Numbered from the stretch's first letter, positions 32,718-44,624 are shown. The stretch: 64,000 nucleotides of DNA from Endomicrobium sp. (GCA_031264325.1 JAISEE010000033.1:1-64000); one strand, 5' to 3'. A program made the numbers and translations. The notes: generated by a model not told the origin, from the letters alone.

Positions 32718-34097
32718 ATGTGTGGAATTATTGGTGTAGAAAATAATGAAAATGCAGCTGTACTTGCTTCGGCTGGTCTTATAACTCTTCAACACAGAGG
32801 AGAAGAATCTGTAGGCATAACAATTAGCGGTAAAGAAAAAATGAAAACTTTTAAATCCATGGGACTTGTTTCAACTTTATTTAATGAGGATACTTTGTTG
32901 AATAGACTTTCAGGAACAACAGCTATTGGCCATGTACGTTACACAACTTCTTCTAAAAGTTCTTTAATAAACGCTCAGCCTTTTCAGATAAACTGTATTC
33001 ATGGAAATGTAGCTGTAGCTCATAATGGAAATATAACAAATTTTTTTAAAATAAGAGAAATGCTTCTTAAAAAAGGGGCTATATTTAGCCATACTTCAGA
33101 TACGGAAATTTTATTACACCTTATAGCTATGTCTAAGGGAAATCTTGCTGATGTTGTGGCAAAATCTTTGTATAAACTTAAAGGTGCCTTTTCTCTTGTT
33201 ATTCTTAAAGACAAAACTCTTATAGGAGCAAGAGATGAAAATGGTTTTAGGCCTTTGGTTTTGGGGAAGATAAACGATTCTTACGTAATATCTTCGGAAA
33301 CATCTGCAATTGAAGTTATAGGCGGCACGTATATAAGAGATATAATGCCAGGAGAAATCGTTGTTATAGAAAATGGTCAAATAAAAAAATCATTTTTTTA
33401 TAAAAAATCTAAGCAACAACATACATGTATTTTTGAACAGGTTTATTTTTCAAGACCTGATAGTATAATGTTTGGTAAAACTGTAAAAGAAGCTAGAGTA
33501 AAAATGGGGGAACTTCTTGCTAAGCAGGCAAAAGACGTAAAAGCGGACATTGTTATGCCTGTTCCAGACACTGGTTATTACGCAGCTTTAGGTTTTGCAA
33601 GAGCTTCAAATATACTTTTTGAAAACGGTTTTGTAAGAAATCATTATGTAGGTAGATCTTTTATAAAACCTTCCCAAAATTTGAGAGATGTTACGGCGAG
33701 ACTTAAATTATGGCCCATGAAAGAAGTTATAAATGGTAAAGATATTGTGCTTCTTGACGATTCTATAGTGAGAGGAACAACATCAAAAAGGCTTCTTGGT
33801 GTTTTAAAAGAAGCCGGGGCGAAGAAAATTCATTTTGTTTTGTCTTGTCCGCCTATAATAGACTCTTGCTATTATGGAATAGATACGCCAACAAAATTTC
33901 ATTTAATAGCTGCTAATAATTCTGTTGAAGAAATGAGAAAATATTTAGATGTGGATAGTTTGACATTTTTAAGTTTAGAAAATCTTGTAAAAGCTTGTTC
34001 TTTTTCAGCTGAAAAAGAACAAGCTTTTTGTACTGCGTGCTTTACTGGAAGATATCCTACAAAAATCTCAAAGAATACATATAAGGAAGGCCATTAA
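32718..34097 (+). CDS. purF: Amidophosphoribosyltransferase
   Basis: MCGIIGVENNENAAVLASAGLITLQHRGEESVGI; IVLLDDSIVRGTTSKRLL; FCTACFTGRYP. Confidence 0.97.
   Translation: MCGIIGVENNENAAVLASAGLITLQHRGEESVGITISGKEKMKTFKSMGLVSTLFNEDTLLNRLSGTTAIGHVRYTTSSKSSLINAQPFQINCIHGNVAVAHNGNITNFFKIREMLLKKGAIFSHTSDTEILLHLIAMSKGNLADVVAKSLYKLKGAFSLVILKDKTLIGARDENGFRPLVLGKINDSYVISSETSAIEVIGGTYIRDIMPGEIVVIENGQIKKSFFYKKSKQQHTCIFEQVYFSRPDSIMFGKTVKEARVKMGELLAKQAKDVKADIVMPVPDTGYYAALGFARASNILFENGFVRNHYVGRSFIKPSQNLRDVTARLKLWPMKEVINGKDIVLLDDSIVRGTTSKRLLGVLKEAGAKKIHFVLSCPPIIDSCYYGIDTPTKFHLIAANNSVEEMRKYLDVDSLTFLSLENLVKACSFSAEKEQAFCTACFTGRYPTKISKNTYKEGH
33989..34028. repeat. Perfect 40-bp palindrome inside the purF CDS
   Basis: aaaagcttgttctttttcagctgaaaaagaacaagctttt, centred on cagctg; self reverse-complementary. 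Confidence 0.97.
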
Positions 34098-34099
34098 AT

Positions 34100-35689
34100 A
34101 TGGCAAAGTATATTTTTATTACGGGTGGGGTTGTGAGCTCTTTAGGAAAGGGAATTTCTGGAGCCAGCATAGGAAAGCTTTTACAGCTTCATGGTTTTAA
34201 AGTTAACATGATTAAATTCGATCCATATATAAATGTTGATCCTGGAACTATGAATCCATATCAACATGGTGAGGTTTTTGTAACTATTGACGGAGCAGAG
34301 ACTGATTTAGATTTAGGAACATACGAGAGATTTTTGGATGTTTATACAAGCAAAGCAAACACAAATACTTCTGGTGATATTTATCGCGTAGTAATAGATA
34401 GAGAGAGAAGAGGAGATTACGGTGGAGCAACAGTACAGGTTATACCGCACATAACTGACGAAATAAAAAGACGTTTTTCAGCGTTGAAAGATGAGTGTGA
34501 TATTTCTATTATTGAAATAGGTGGCACTGTTGGGGATATTGAGGGTCTTCCATTTATGGAAGCTGTTAGGCAGTTTCAACTTGAAAATAGAAAAGAAGAT
34601 ATTTTTAGCATACATGTCACACTTGTTCCTTATATAGCCGGTGCCCGTGAACTTAAAACAAAACCTACACAGCATTCCGTTAATAAGTTAAGGGAAATAG
34701 GTATTTCTCCAGATATGATTATATCTAGAACAGAACATCATCTTGATAAATTTTTAAAAAGAAAGATAGCCTTGTTTTGTAATATGAAAGAAAATTATGT
34801 TGTGGAAGCCATAGACGCATCTTCAATTTATTATATACCCGAAGCGTTTTATAGTCAAAAAGTTGATACTCTTGTAATGAAAAAACTTAAGATAAAGCCA
34901 AAGAAGAAATTTGATAAATCTTGGTTTGTAAAGATAAAGTCTTTTAGTGAGTTTTCTAGAACTGTTAAAGTTGCTGTTGTTGGAAAATATGCTGATTTGA
35001 AGGATGCTTATAAATCTATTGACGAATCTTTAAATATTGCCGCTGCTGCTCTAAAAGCAAAAGTTAGAGTAGATTATTTGGGGGCTGAAGATAAAGGTTT
35101 ATTAAAAAAAATAAAGAATTACGATGCTATTTTAGTTCCTGGAGGTTTTGGAAATAGGGGAGTTGAAGGAAAAATAAGAGCTATAACTTATGCTAGAGAG
35201 AATAAAATTCCTTTTTTAGGAATATGTCTAGGCATGCAGTGTAGTGTTATAGAGATAGCAAGGAATCTTGCTAATCTTAAAGATGCAAATTCAACGGAGT
35301 TTTGTAAAGCTACAAAATATCCCGTAATTAAAATTCTTGATGAGCAAAAAAATATTAAATACATGGGAGGTACAATGAGACTTGGCAGTTATAAGTCTAA
35401 GTTAAAAAAAAATACTTTAGCTTATAAGTTATATAAATCTTCAGAAATAGAAGAGCGTCATAGGCACAGATATGAAATGAATCCTGAATTTGTTGAAATC
35501 TTAAAAAAAGTCGGATTGTATATCTCTGCATACCATAAAGATGTATTGCCTGAGATCATTGAAATGAAAAACCATCCATTCTTTATAGGAGTACAATTTC
35601 ATCCTGAGTTTGCTTCAAGACCTATGAAACCTCATCCACTTTTTGAAGGGTTTATTAATGTGGCATTGTTAAATAAAAAGAAACAATAA
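34100..35689 (+). CDS. pyrG: CTP synthase
   Basis: MAKYIFITGGVVSSLGKGISGASIGKLLQ, DPYINVDPGTMNPYQHGEVFVT..ETDLDLGTYERF, GQ-type GATase domain FLGICLGMQCSVIE, VQFHPEFASRP. Confidence 0.98.
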   Translation: MAKYIFITGGVVSSLGKGISGASIGKLLQLHGFKVNMIKFDPYINVDPGTMNPYQHGEVFVTIDGAETDLDLGTYERFLDVYTSKANTNTSGDIYRVVIDRERRGDYGGATVQVIPHITDEIKRRFSALKDECDISIIEIGGTVGDIEGLPFMEAVRQFQLENRKEDIFSIHVTLVPYIAGARELKTKPTQHSVNKLREIGISPDMIISRTEHHLDKFLKRKIALFCNMKENYVVEAIDASSIYYIPEAFYSQKVDTLVMKKLKIKPKKKFDKSWFVKIKSFSEFSRTVKVAVVGKYADLKDAYKSIDESLNIAAAALKAKVRVDYLGAEDKGLLKKIKNYDAILVPGGFGNRGVEGKIRAITYARENKIPFLGICLGMQCSVIEIARNLANLKDANSTEFCKATKYPVIKILDEQKNIKYMGGTMRLGSYKSKLKKNTLAYKLYKSSEIEERHRHRYEMNPEFVEILKKVGLYISAYHKDVLPEIIEMKNHPFFIGVQFHPEFASRPMKPHPLFEGFINVALLNKKKQ

Positions 35690-37363
35690 AGTAGTAGATT
35701 TTTTTAAAATGATTTTAAAATTCAATTGATAAAAATAGAAAAATTTTGAATGCAAAAGACGCTTTAGTTGGTAAATTATCAATTAAGGAATAGTAAAGTT
35801 AAATTTTTCAATAGATTGTTAAACGGAAATTGTCTCTATGAAATAAGTATTTTGGAGTCAATAAGAGCGTCCCTGAAGCTACTTCGGTTCATGGTGGTAC
35901 ACACAAAGATCCTATAGATCAAGAATGGAGTAAAACAATAAAAGATAGATTTCGATAAATGATCGAGAGTGTTTTTTAGAAAACATCTATTAACATGAGT
36001 TTATGTGCATTTAATTTTTTTTGTTTTTTTTATTTTCCAAACATATTGTTCTTTTTAATGTAAAATTATAAAAAGTATTGTTTTCACTTATAAAAAAACA
36101 TCAAAAAAATAAAAAACTTGGCCTGATTTAATTTTAAGGACTCTAATAAGAGACCTATCAAGCTCCTATATGTTTTGCTGGTAGTGGAGCGCAAGTAAGA
36201 AAGAAGATATCGCATTCGATTTTATACATAATATAATTTTGTGCCACTTTTACAAAAAACAGATTAGAACAAAAGAAGTGGCTATTATATCATGATGCTG
36301 ATTGTGAACTAATAAAATGACACATCCCACTCAATATGCTGATATTTATAACTTATTGGAGCAGTTATGTTTTTAAAGATAGCATGTTATATGAGTATCA
36401 AATTTTATGTGTAATGTAAAACAGTATGTTAATCTATGATACATTTTCCGACAAATCTTAATATCTCACAATTTATACTGCTTTATAATATGTTCTCGTT
36501 TTACAACAATAGGCTTTTTATATTTGGCAATGGTTTTTTTATCCATTTTAAAAAATTTAATAATATGAACTTATTCCTTATAAAGAACATTTGGCGCAAA
36601 TGCCTTATTTTGTCAGATGTCATCTTAGTAATTATTTTTTTAAATACTTTTATTACTTTATAATATATAAATTAAAGTTTTACTTATGAAATGTTGAAAT
36701 AAATAATTGTAAAATAAGAAAGTGTAAAATAAATACTTACAAAGTTTTAAGCAAGATTTTATCTTGGTGTAGTTAAAATATACTCTGGAAAGAATTAAAT
36801 GCCATATACATTATATTTTGGCATGTTGCCCATATATACGCGTCAAAAAATTGTGTTATATATTTGGTGGCTAAGATATTTTATCCATGAAATATTATTA
36901 TTTTTTATTATTTCTAATTAAAATTAGTATTTTCCAGTTTTTTAAAATTTATTTCAGCGTCTGAAAGTTTTTTACATTTTACACATAATACATAAAAGAT
37001 TTTGATGTAGAACGTCATTTAAATCAGCATTTATTTGAAGTATAGTTAAGTATAATCAGCTGTTAATTGCAAGTAAAATATTTGTTCTGTTTCTTTTGAT
37101 CAGCTTCGCTTTTACTAAAAATTCATCATAATATTTGTTAATAATTTGTATTATAATATATAGTAATTCCCATAAATTATTTTACAACAACGACATAAAA
37201 ATTTTTACTATTGCCAATTTATTTGATAAAGAAAATTTTTAATTTTTTCACTACCGAGGTGTCAAGTATGTTTAAATGCGTTTTGTTTTTGTGGCAGGCA
37301 TAAGTATACGCCAGAAGCTATTGTCTACAAAGAATTTAGTTCAAAAATATTTTAATTTCACGA

Positions 37364-37403
37364 TTATATATTTTATAATCTTTAAAGATTATAAAATATA
37401 TAA
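37364..37403. repeat. Perfect 40-bp palindrome
   Basis: ttatatattttataatctttaaagattataaaatatataa; self reverse-complementary. Confidence 0.95.
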
Positions 37404-37640
37404 AAAGCTAACTGTTGTTTATATTTTTATTAAAGAGTATGTTTAGTTTAACTTCATATTCATATATGCTTTGGAAAGTAATAACTTTGTCTGTATTTTA
37501 TCTTTTTTTAGTTGCATCAATAAGCTCCGGTATTAAGTAAAGGCATATTTACTATTTGGATTCAAGAAAAATGTTTGTATTGTCTGCTATTTGAAGTGCA
37601 AGTTTGAAAAAAAATTTAGATTTGACAAAGTATAAATCTA

Positions 37641-37683
37641 AACACATTATACAAAGCTAATAAATTACCTTGTATAATGTGTT
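37641..37683. repeat. Inverted repeat, 14-bp perfect arms and 15-nt loop
   Basis: aacacattatacaa ... ttgtataatgtgtt. Confidence 0.9.
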
Positions 37684-38981
37684 ATAATATCAAGAAAATA
37701 ATGATGAAAGAAATCGAAGTGTTCATCTTTTAGGAAAGCTTGGCGATTTAAGATAAAAAGAAAAATTTTCCGGTGATATACCTAAAAGGTTTGCTTGGTA
37801 TTAAGGCTAATAAAGTAAATTTTTATGAAATTGAGTTGTTCGTTGATTTATGGAGCAAAAATCGGATGACCAAATATTGTCAATTTCAATTATTTTAGGT
37901 TTTAAACAGAAAGACGAAAAAATAATGTTATTTATAGCAAAGACATAAATTTAAAAATTAAGTCTAAAATTTTAAATATAAAAATTTTTGAGATTATAAA
38001 AATTTAAAGTTAAAGTTGATGATCTATGATACAAATTGAAGAGAAGTATTCGTATAAGGGTTTATCTAAGTGAGTTTATAATAAAAAGATGTGATTGTCT
38101 GGTTTTAGGAGTGCTTGGTATAAATATTTTTGTAGAAAAAGTTTTGATGTCATTTTTTCAAAACAGTGTCTGGTGTTAAAATTTTTTTGTTTTTTTGAAT
38201 ATGATTTGCAAAAAGTTACAAAAAAATACTTTTGCAGGTTTTATATAGAAATATCTATAATTCTCAAATGGTGTGATATTGGATTTATTAAGTATTAATG
38301 ATGAAAAATTCAATGTTTGAATGGGAGTCCTCCTATAAATGATAATTTTGAATTTAATGGATAAAGAATACAATATTTCGATTTAAAAGTTGAAGGTAGA
38401 ATATATAAAATAGTTTTGGCTTGGATGATTTCTATCAGATTGACAATCATACACTATATTTTGATGTATCTTAAACAGTTTATACGTATTTAGTTGAAAG
38501 ATTTAAAGGACAGAGAAGTAATTCGATTGCGTAATGTTTTCAAAAAGCGAAAGAAGTGTTTTTTTACTGCGTTGATGTCTAGATTTGTTTTTTTTGATAA
38601 AAATATACAGTGTAAATATTTATTATAGGTATTTGTACATATACATACGTCTTGTTCAAGTGTCGTCTTTAAAGTAAACAGTTGAGTATGTTTGTTGATA
38701 AAGTTGATACAAAGGCCCATAAAGATAGGCATAAGACAGATAGTTAGTGATTTTATATAGAGGAGATAATATGTGGGCTGGACTTAGGGATGAAATTTTG
38801 GATTATCTTTTACCAAAAGCGTTTTATTTATTATTTTAACATTTGAGTTGCTTTTACGAGTTGAATCAATGTAGGGTTATATAGGGAAGAAAGTTTTACT
38901 ATGGGAAAGATAAAAAATTATTTATTCTTTATTAATTGATAAATTTAAAAAAGCAAGAGAGTTTTTTGCAAAAATTGATTT

Positions 38982-40433
38982 ATGAAATATATAAACAAAA
39001 CAGTTTTTCTTAATTATTTAAATTGTCATACTTTAGGCTGGAAGACAAAAAAAGATATGCTTCCAAAACTTTCAGGCTTTAATAATGAACTCTTAGCTTT
39101 TGAAGGAAGAAATATATACAAAGAGGCCTTAAAGCTATTTCCACATAGTGTGAATGGGAAGAAATTTAAACTAGAAAATTCTGGTGCTTTTTATAAAAAT
39201 TTGATCGCAGATTTGGAAATAAATAAATCTGTTTACGCTATATCTTTTGTCACAGATAATTTTTATGCAAAAGTTGATATATTGAAGAAATTAGAGGATA
39301 GTTCTTGGCATTTGTTTGAAGTTAAATCAGGAAGCAGATATAAAATTAAATATACAAATGATATTTCTTTTAATATGATGGTTTTGTCTAAATTTGGCAT
39401 GAGAATAAGCAAAACAAGCGCGTTGTATTTATCTAGTGATTACTGTATCGGAGTGGATTCTTCTAAATTATTTACTGAAGTTGACTGTTCTGAAAAGGTT
39501 GAAATAAAAGTTCAGGAGTTTTTAGACATTGCAGATAAAGCTTCTAAAGATTTGCAGTCAGAAATTATGCCACAGCCTGTTTTAAAAAGACGTTGCAAAA
39601 ATTGTCATATATTTGATGCTTGTATAGGGAAAGACGCAAAAAAACATATATTTGATTTACCGAGGCTGTCTATACTTCAGACGGATCAGCTGATAGCAAT
39701 GGGCGTATGTACGATTGATAAGATTCCTGATGATTTTGAACTCACTGAGAGGCAGGAGATAGTTAAAAATTGTGTTTTGACTGGTACAAGATATGTTTCT
39801 GATGATTTAAAGGTTGAGTTGGAAAATATACAACAACCTTTTTATTATCTTGACTTTGAGTCTGTAACAACAATAATGCCTTTATATCCAAATATATATC
39901 CTCATACTCAAATTTTAACGCAGTTTTCTTTGGATAAAGCAGACGAATATGGAAATATTTTAAAACATTATGAATATATTGCTGACCAAACAAGAGATTG
40001 TCGCAAAGATATTGCTGAAAAGTTAATAGAGTATTTAGGTAAAGAAGGGAGCATAATAACCTATGCCAATGCGGAACGTATAATAATTTCCAAACTGGCT
40101 TTGCTTTTTCCTGGCTTATCTGAAAAACTTAACAAAATGATTGAAAGAGTTGTTGACTTAGAATTTATAATCAGAAAAAATTATTATGATATAAACTTTC
40201 ACGGCAGAACGTCTATAAAAAAAATTCTTCCTGTTTTAATACCTGATATGAGTTATGATAGCTTGGACATTGGCGATGGCGGCGAGGCTTCGGCAGTGTT
40301 TGCATTTATGGCTATGGGGTTATATGATGAAATGAAGATAAAAAAAACTAAAGATAATTTGTTTAAATATTGTGCTCAAGATACGCTTGCCATGATACGT
40401 ATTCATCAGTTTTTAATAAATGCTACAAAATGA
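38982..40433 (+). CDS. DUF2779-type protein: Cas4-like PD-(D/E)XK nuclease region plus DEDD exonuclease-like C-terminal domain
   Basis: FYAKVDILKK...HLFEVKSGSR (PD-D/ExK-like), RCKNCHIFDAC (CxxCx5C), FYYLDFES ... YANAE ... YCAQDTLAMIRI (DEDD-like). Confidence 0.75.
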   Translation: MKYINKTVFLNYLNCHTLGWKTKKDMLPKLSGFNNELLAFEGRNIYKEALKLFPHSVNGKKFKLENSGAFYKNLIADLEINKSVYAISFVTDNFYAKVDILKKLEDSSWHLFEVKSGSRYKIKYTNDISFNMMVLSKFGMRISKTSALYLSSDYCIGVDSSKLFTEVDCSEKVEIKVQEFLDIADKASKDLQSEIMPQPVLKRRCKNCHIFDACIGKDAKKHIFDLPRLSILQTDQLIAMGVCTIDKIPDDFELTERQEIVKNCVLTGTRYVSDDLKVELENIQQPFYYLDFESVTTIMPLYPNIYPHTQILTQFSLDKADEYGNILKHYEYIADQTRDCRKDIAEKLIEYLGKEGSIITYANAERIIISKLALLFPGLSEKLNKMIERVVDLEFIIRKNYYDINFHGRTSIKKILPVLIPDMSYDSLDIGDGGEASAVFAFMAMGLYDEMKIKKTKDNLFKYCAQDTLAMIRIHQFLINATK

Positions 40434-40495
40434 TAAAATACTTATATCATGCTTTTATAACTGACAGTGATTAAGGCTGGGAGGAGTGATTATAT

Positions 40496-41572
40496 ATGAT
40501 AGTAAAAGATGAGAAATTTAAAGCATTAAGTTTGGCTCTTTCGCAAATAGAAAAAGATTTTGGTAAAGAAGCTATAATGCGCTTAGGAGAAAAGCATTTA
40601 AAAGAAAAAATTGATTTTATACCAACTGGGGCTCTTCCTCTTGATATAGCTATAGGTATTGGTGGAATTCCAAAGGGAAGGATAATTGAAATTTACGGCC
40701 CCGAGTCTTCAGGAAAAACAACTTTGGCTTTATGTATGATTACAGAAGCCCAAAAACTTGGTGGAATTGCTGCATATATTGATGCTGAACATGTGATGGA
40801 TCCTGAATACGCTGAAAAATTAGGCGTGGACATAGATAATCTTTTAATATCTCAACCCGACTCTGGAGAACAAGGTTTAGAAATTGCAGATAAGCTTATA
40901 CGTTCAGGAGCAGTTGATATTATAATTGTTGATTCGGTAGCGGCTCTTGTGCCTAAAGCAGAAATTGAAGGTGAGATGGGAGATTCTTTTGTAGGGCTTC
41001 AGGCAAGACTCATGAGTCAAGCTCTAAGAAAGCTTACTTCAAACATATCTAAATCAAAAGCTTCGATTATATTTATTAATCAATTGAGGCAAAAAATAGG
41101 TGTAATGTGGGGAAATCCTGAGACCACTCCAGGTGGTCTTGCGCTTAAATTTTATTCTTCGGTAAGGCTTGATATAAGGAGAATAGAGTCAGTTAAAAAA
41201 GGTGATGATATTTTAGGAAACAGAGTTAGAGTAAAAGTTGTAAAGAATAAAGTTGCTGCTCCGTTTAAACAGGCTGAATTTGAAATAATATTTGGACAAG
41301 GCATAGATAGACTAGGGTATATTATAGATATGGGCGTAAATGATGGAATAATTGAAAAGGCAGGGGCATTTTTTAGTTATAGCGGTGAAAGAATAGGCCA
41401 AGGCAGAGATAATGTTAAATTATATTTGTCCAATAGCCCTCATATTGCAGATGAAATAGAGTTCAAAGTAAGAGTAAAAGCTTTTGGCGATGAACGATAT
41501 GCTAAAGATGAAGATAAAAAAAAGAGTCAGACAAAGAAAAACAGATTAGATTTACAAAAAAATAATTTGTAA
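40496..41572 (+). CDS. recA: Recombinase RecA
   Basis: [86 protein letters not shown]. Confidence 0.98.
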   Translation: MIVKDEKFKALSLALSQIEKDFGKEAIMRLGEKHLKEKIDFIPTGALPLDIAIGIGGIPKGRIIEIYGPESSGKTTLALCMITEAQKLGGIAAYIDAEHVMDPEYAEKLGVDIDNLLISQPDSGEQGLEIADKLIRSGAVDIIIVDSVAALVPKAEIEGEMGDSFVGLQARLMSQALRKLTSNISKSKASIIFINQLRQKIGVMWGNPETTPGGLALKFYSSVRLDIRRIESVKKGDDILGNRVRVKVVKNKVAAPFKQAEFEIIFGQGIDRLGYIIDMGVNDGIIEKAGAFFSYSGERIGQGRDNVKLYLSNSPHIADEIEFKVRVKAFGDERYAKDEDKKKSQTKKNRLDLQKNNL

Positions 41573-42594
41573 ATGAAATGATATGAAAAAGTATTTATTA
41601 CAGGTTGAGAGTTGGATTTACGATGGTTAGATATAATAGGCGTTTTGTAAACGAAGAATGCGTTTTATTATTTTTGATAATTTATCTTTGTTCAAAAAAG
41701 AAAAAAAGAAAATGTAGTCAAAAAAGCTAAATTTTATAAAGTGAATATTTATTAAAAAAGAGATGAAAAGTTGTTTAAAAAAGTTTCTAAATATAAATAA
41801 AACAAAAATTGTGTTTTACCTTAGAATTTTTTAATATAGAGCAAGGAGTAAAGTTAAATATTTACTTATTTTAAAGAGAAAATATAAATAATAAAAATAT
41901 TTGTTTTAGTTATAAAAGTGGAAGAAAGTAAGGAACAAGATTTAGCTTAACGTTGAATATTTTAAAGACAGAATTTTTTAATAACAATCAGAAATCAGAG
42001 TGGGGTTATTGCTATAAAGAAAAAAGAATGTTTTTTTTGTAGCTATTTTTGTTGTAATACCATATGACGATTTGAGTAATGTGATTTAAAAAAATGTTGA
42101 TTTTTTTCAGAGCGAGATGTTTTTAATGATAAAATAAATATTGGGATTTATGTATTTTAACTGAAAATTTTACCTATATTCCAAGCAATATTTTTTTGAT
42201 TTTTGAAATGGATTTATTTCATTTTTTTGGTGAAAAAGTGTGAGAAAGTTGATTATTTGATATAGATATATAAGTATTGGGTGAGGCAGGTGGGGGGGGG
42301 GTGAATGAAGATTGGTAATATTTTGAGTATAAAAAGACGCTTTGGTGCCTTGCGTTGTATGGAAAATTAAAACTTGACAAGTCTAAACTACAATGGTAAA
42401 TATATAAGCAAAATTGATGAAAAAATTGCTAAAATTGACAAGAGTGGCAGTTATAGAAAGAACTATAATTTGAAAAAATTTAATAGTAGGTGTAGATATC
42501 TATATAGAAATAAATTGTTATAAGTTTCAGTGTGTCATTTGCAGAAGTGTTGTTGTTTGACTTATAAGGAAAGTGGAAGAAAAAGGGTAAGTTC

Positions 42595-43770
42595 ATGTCA
42601 ATCGAACAAGGGTATTTTTTTACATCTGAATCTGTTACTGAAGGGCATCCTGATAAAGTGTGCGATATAGTTTCTGATACTATTTTAGATGCAATTTTAA
42701 AACAAGATATAAAAGCAAGGGTTGCCTGTGAGACGTTTATTTCCAAAGGCGTGCTTATAGTTGGTGGGGAAATTACCACAACTGCTAAAATAAATGTAAG
42801 AGAAGTTATAAAAAGAGCTATTAAAAAGATAGGTTATGATAAATCTTCACTTGGTTTTGATTATAATACATGTGCTATAATGGACACAATAAATACGCAG
42901 TCTCCCGATATTGCAATGGGCGTTGATACAGGAGGAGCAGGCGATCAAGGATTGATGATAGGATTTGCCTGCAAGGAGACTCCTGAATTTATGCCTTTGC
43001 CTATAACTCTTGCCCACAAACTTTCAAGGAGGCTTGCAGAAGTAAGAAAAAAAAATATATTGCCGTATTTATGCCCTGATGGAAAAACACAAGTAACTGT
43101 TGAATATGTTAACTGGAAGCCGAAAAGAATAGCCACAGTCGTTTTATCTACACAACACACGGAAGATATATTAAATAAAATCGGAGATCATATAACAAAT
43201 AAGTCAAAAAAAGAAATTTTTGACAATATTATTTCGCATGTTCTTGGTAACTTGATTGACAAGAATACAAAAATATATATAAACCCTACTGGAAAGTTTT
43301 TATATGGAGGACCTTCTGCAGATACAGGTCTTACAGGAAGAAAAATAATAGTTGATACTTATGGAGGAATGGCGGCTCATGGCGGTGGAGCGTTTTCAGG
43401 TAAAGACTATACCAAAGTGGATAGAAGTGCTTGTTATATGGCAAGACACATTGCCAAAAATATAGTTGCTGCTGGGTTAGCTGAGAAATGCACTGTTCAA
43501 CTCGCTTACGCTATAGGGGTTGCTGATCCTGTTTCGGTAATGGTTGACACTCATCATTCCGGCAAAGTTCCAGGTACTGTTTTAGAGACAGTTGTTAAAG
43601 AGATATTTCCTTTGACGCCAAAAAGTATTGCGGAGTATTTGCAACTTCGTAAGCCTATTTATGCCCAGACAGCTGCTTATGGACATTTTGGAAGAAGGGA
43701 AAAAGATTTTACTTGGGAAGATATAAATAAGGTTTCTGAACTTCAAAAAGAAATAAAAAATCTAAAATAG
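42595..43770 (+). CDS. metK: S-adenosylmethionine synthetase
   Basis: [85 protein letters not shown]. Confidence 0.98.
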   Translation: MSIEQGYFFTSESVTEGHPDKVCDIVSDTILDAILKQDIKARVACETFISKGVLIVGGEITTTAKINVREVIKRAIKKIGYDKSSLGFDYNTCAIMDTINTQSPDIAMGVDTGGAGDQGLMIGFACKETPEFMPLPITLAHKLSRRLAEVRKKNILPYLCPDGKTQVTVEYVNWKPKRIATVVLSTQHTEDILNKIGDHITNKSKKEIFDNIISHVLGNLIDKNTKIYINPTGKFLYGGPSADTGLTGRKIIVDTYGGMAAHGGGAFSGKDYTKVDRSACYMARHIAKNIVAAGLAEKCTVQLAYAIGVADPVSVMVDTHHSGKVPGTVLETVVKEIFPLTPKSIAEYLQLRKPIYAQTAAYGHFGRREKDFTWEDINKVSELQKEIKNLK

Positions 43771-43868
43771 TTAAATCTTTGAAAGTTTTTAACTGTATAA
43801 AATATATTTTATTTATATATTTTAAGAATACAAAACTATGTGATTTTTTTGAAGTTTGGTAATTAAGT

Positions 43869-44624
43869 TTATAAAGGTTTCTTTTCAGGCACTCCAGATT
43901 TGCGAGGGAAATGTGCCTGGGTGTCTTTATATTTTTTAAAAACTAAAATACAATAATCAAGCTTTTGTTCAGGAAGGTTGTAAGAAATAACTTGTTCTAA
44001 TTTTGTTTCAAGATGTTTCAGTGCATTTTCAACCGACGGCAATCCATTTTCTGCACTTTCAGTTGATTTTTTTGTTTTATGTACTATAAAATACCCACCT
44101 ACTTTTAAAAGAGGGATAGAAATCTCAAGGTTTGGAGAAAGTTTACTTACAGCTCTGGACAAAACAAAATCATACTGTTGTCTATATTTGGCTTTTTGCC
44201 CTATCTCTTCAGCCCTTGAATTTAATATCTCCATATAAAGGCCAAGTTTTCTGTTTACATTTTCAAGAAATTTACATTTCTTAGTTATAGATTCTATTAG
44301 TGTCATTTTGATGCTAGGCAAAACGATTTTTACGGGTATTCCAGGCATTCCAGAACCTGTACCAATGTCGATTGTTTTTAAAACAGTGTCCTTGTTGCCA
44401 GTTATATCACTTATGATCTTAGCGCTGTACAAACTGTCACAAAAATGTCTGTAAATTAAATTTTTTTCGTTTTTAAATGAAATAAGGTTTAAAAATTTAT
44501 TCCATTCTATAAGCTCATAAAAATATACTTCAAATTTTTCTTTCATTTTTTGAGAAATGAAGTTTATAATATTATCTGAGACGTATTTTTGAAATTCATT
44601 AAAAAACAATTTTTCTTTTTTCAT
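43869..44624 (-). CDS. rsmG: 16S rRNA (guanine527-N7)-methyltransferase RsmG
   Basis: DIGTGSGMPGIPVKIVLPSIKMTLIESITKKCKFLENV; FVLSRAVSKL. Confidence 0.92.
   Translation of the reverse strand: MKKEKLFFNEFQKYVSDNIINFISQKMKEKFEVYFYELIEWNKFLNLISFKNEKNLIYRHFCDSLYSAKIISDITGNKDTVLKTIDIGTGSGMPGIPVKIVLPSIKMTLIESITKKCKFLENVNRKLGLYMEILNSRAEEIGQKAKYRQQYDFVLSRAVSKLSPNLEISIPLLKVGGYFIVHKTKKSTESAENGLPSVENALKHLETKLEQVISYNLPEQKLDYCILVFKKYKDTQAHFPRKSGVPEKKPL

Noticed and set aside
36436-36663. 75-aa ORF in the pyrG-DUF2779 gap
   Set aside because: F/N/I/L-rich chance-like composition, no ribosome-binding site recognised, no domain.
43797-43825. AT hairpin after metK (ataaaatatattttat...)
   Set aside because: Weak AT-only stem; cannot distinguish terminator from composition.
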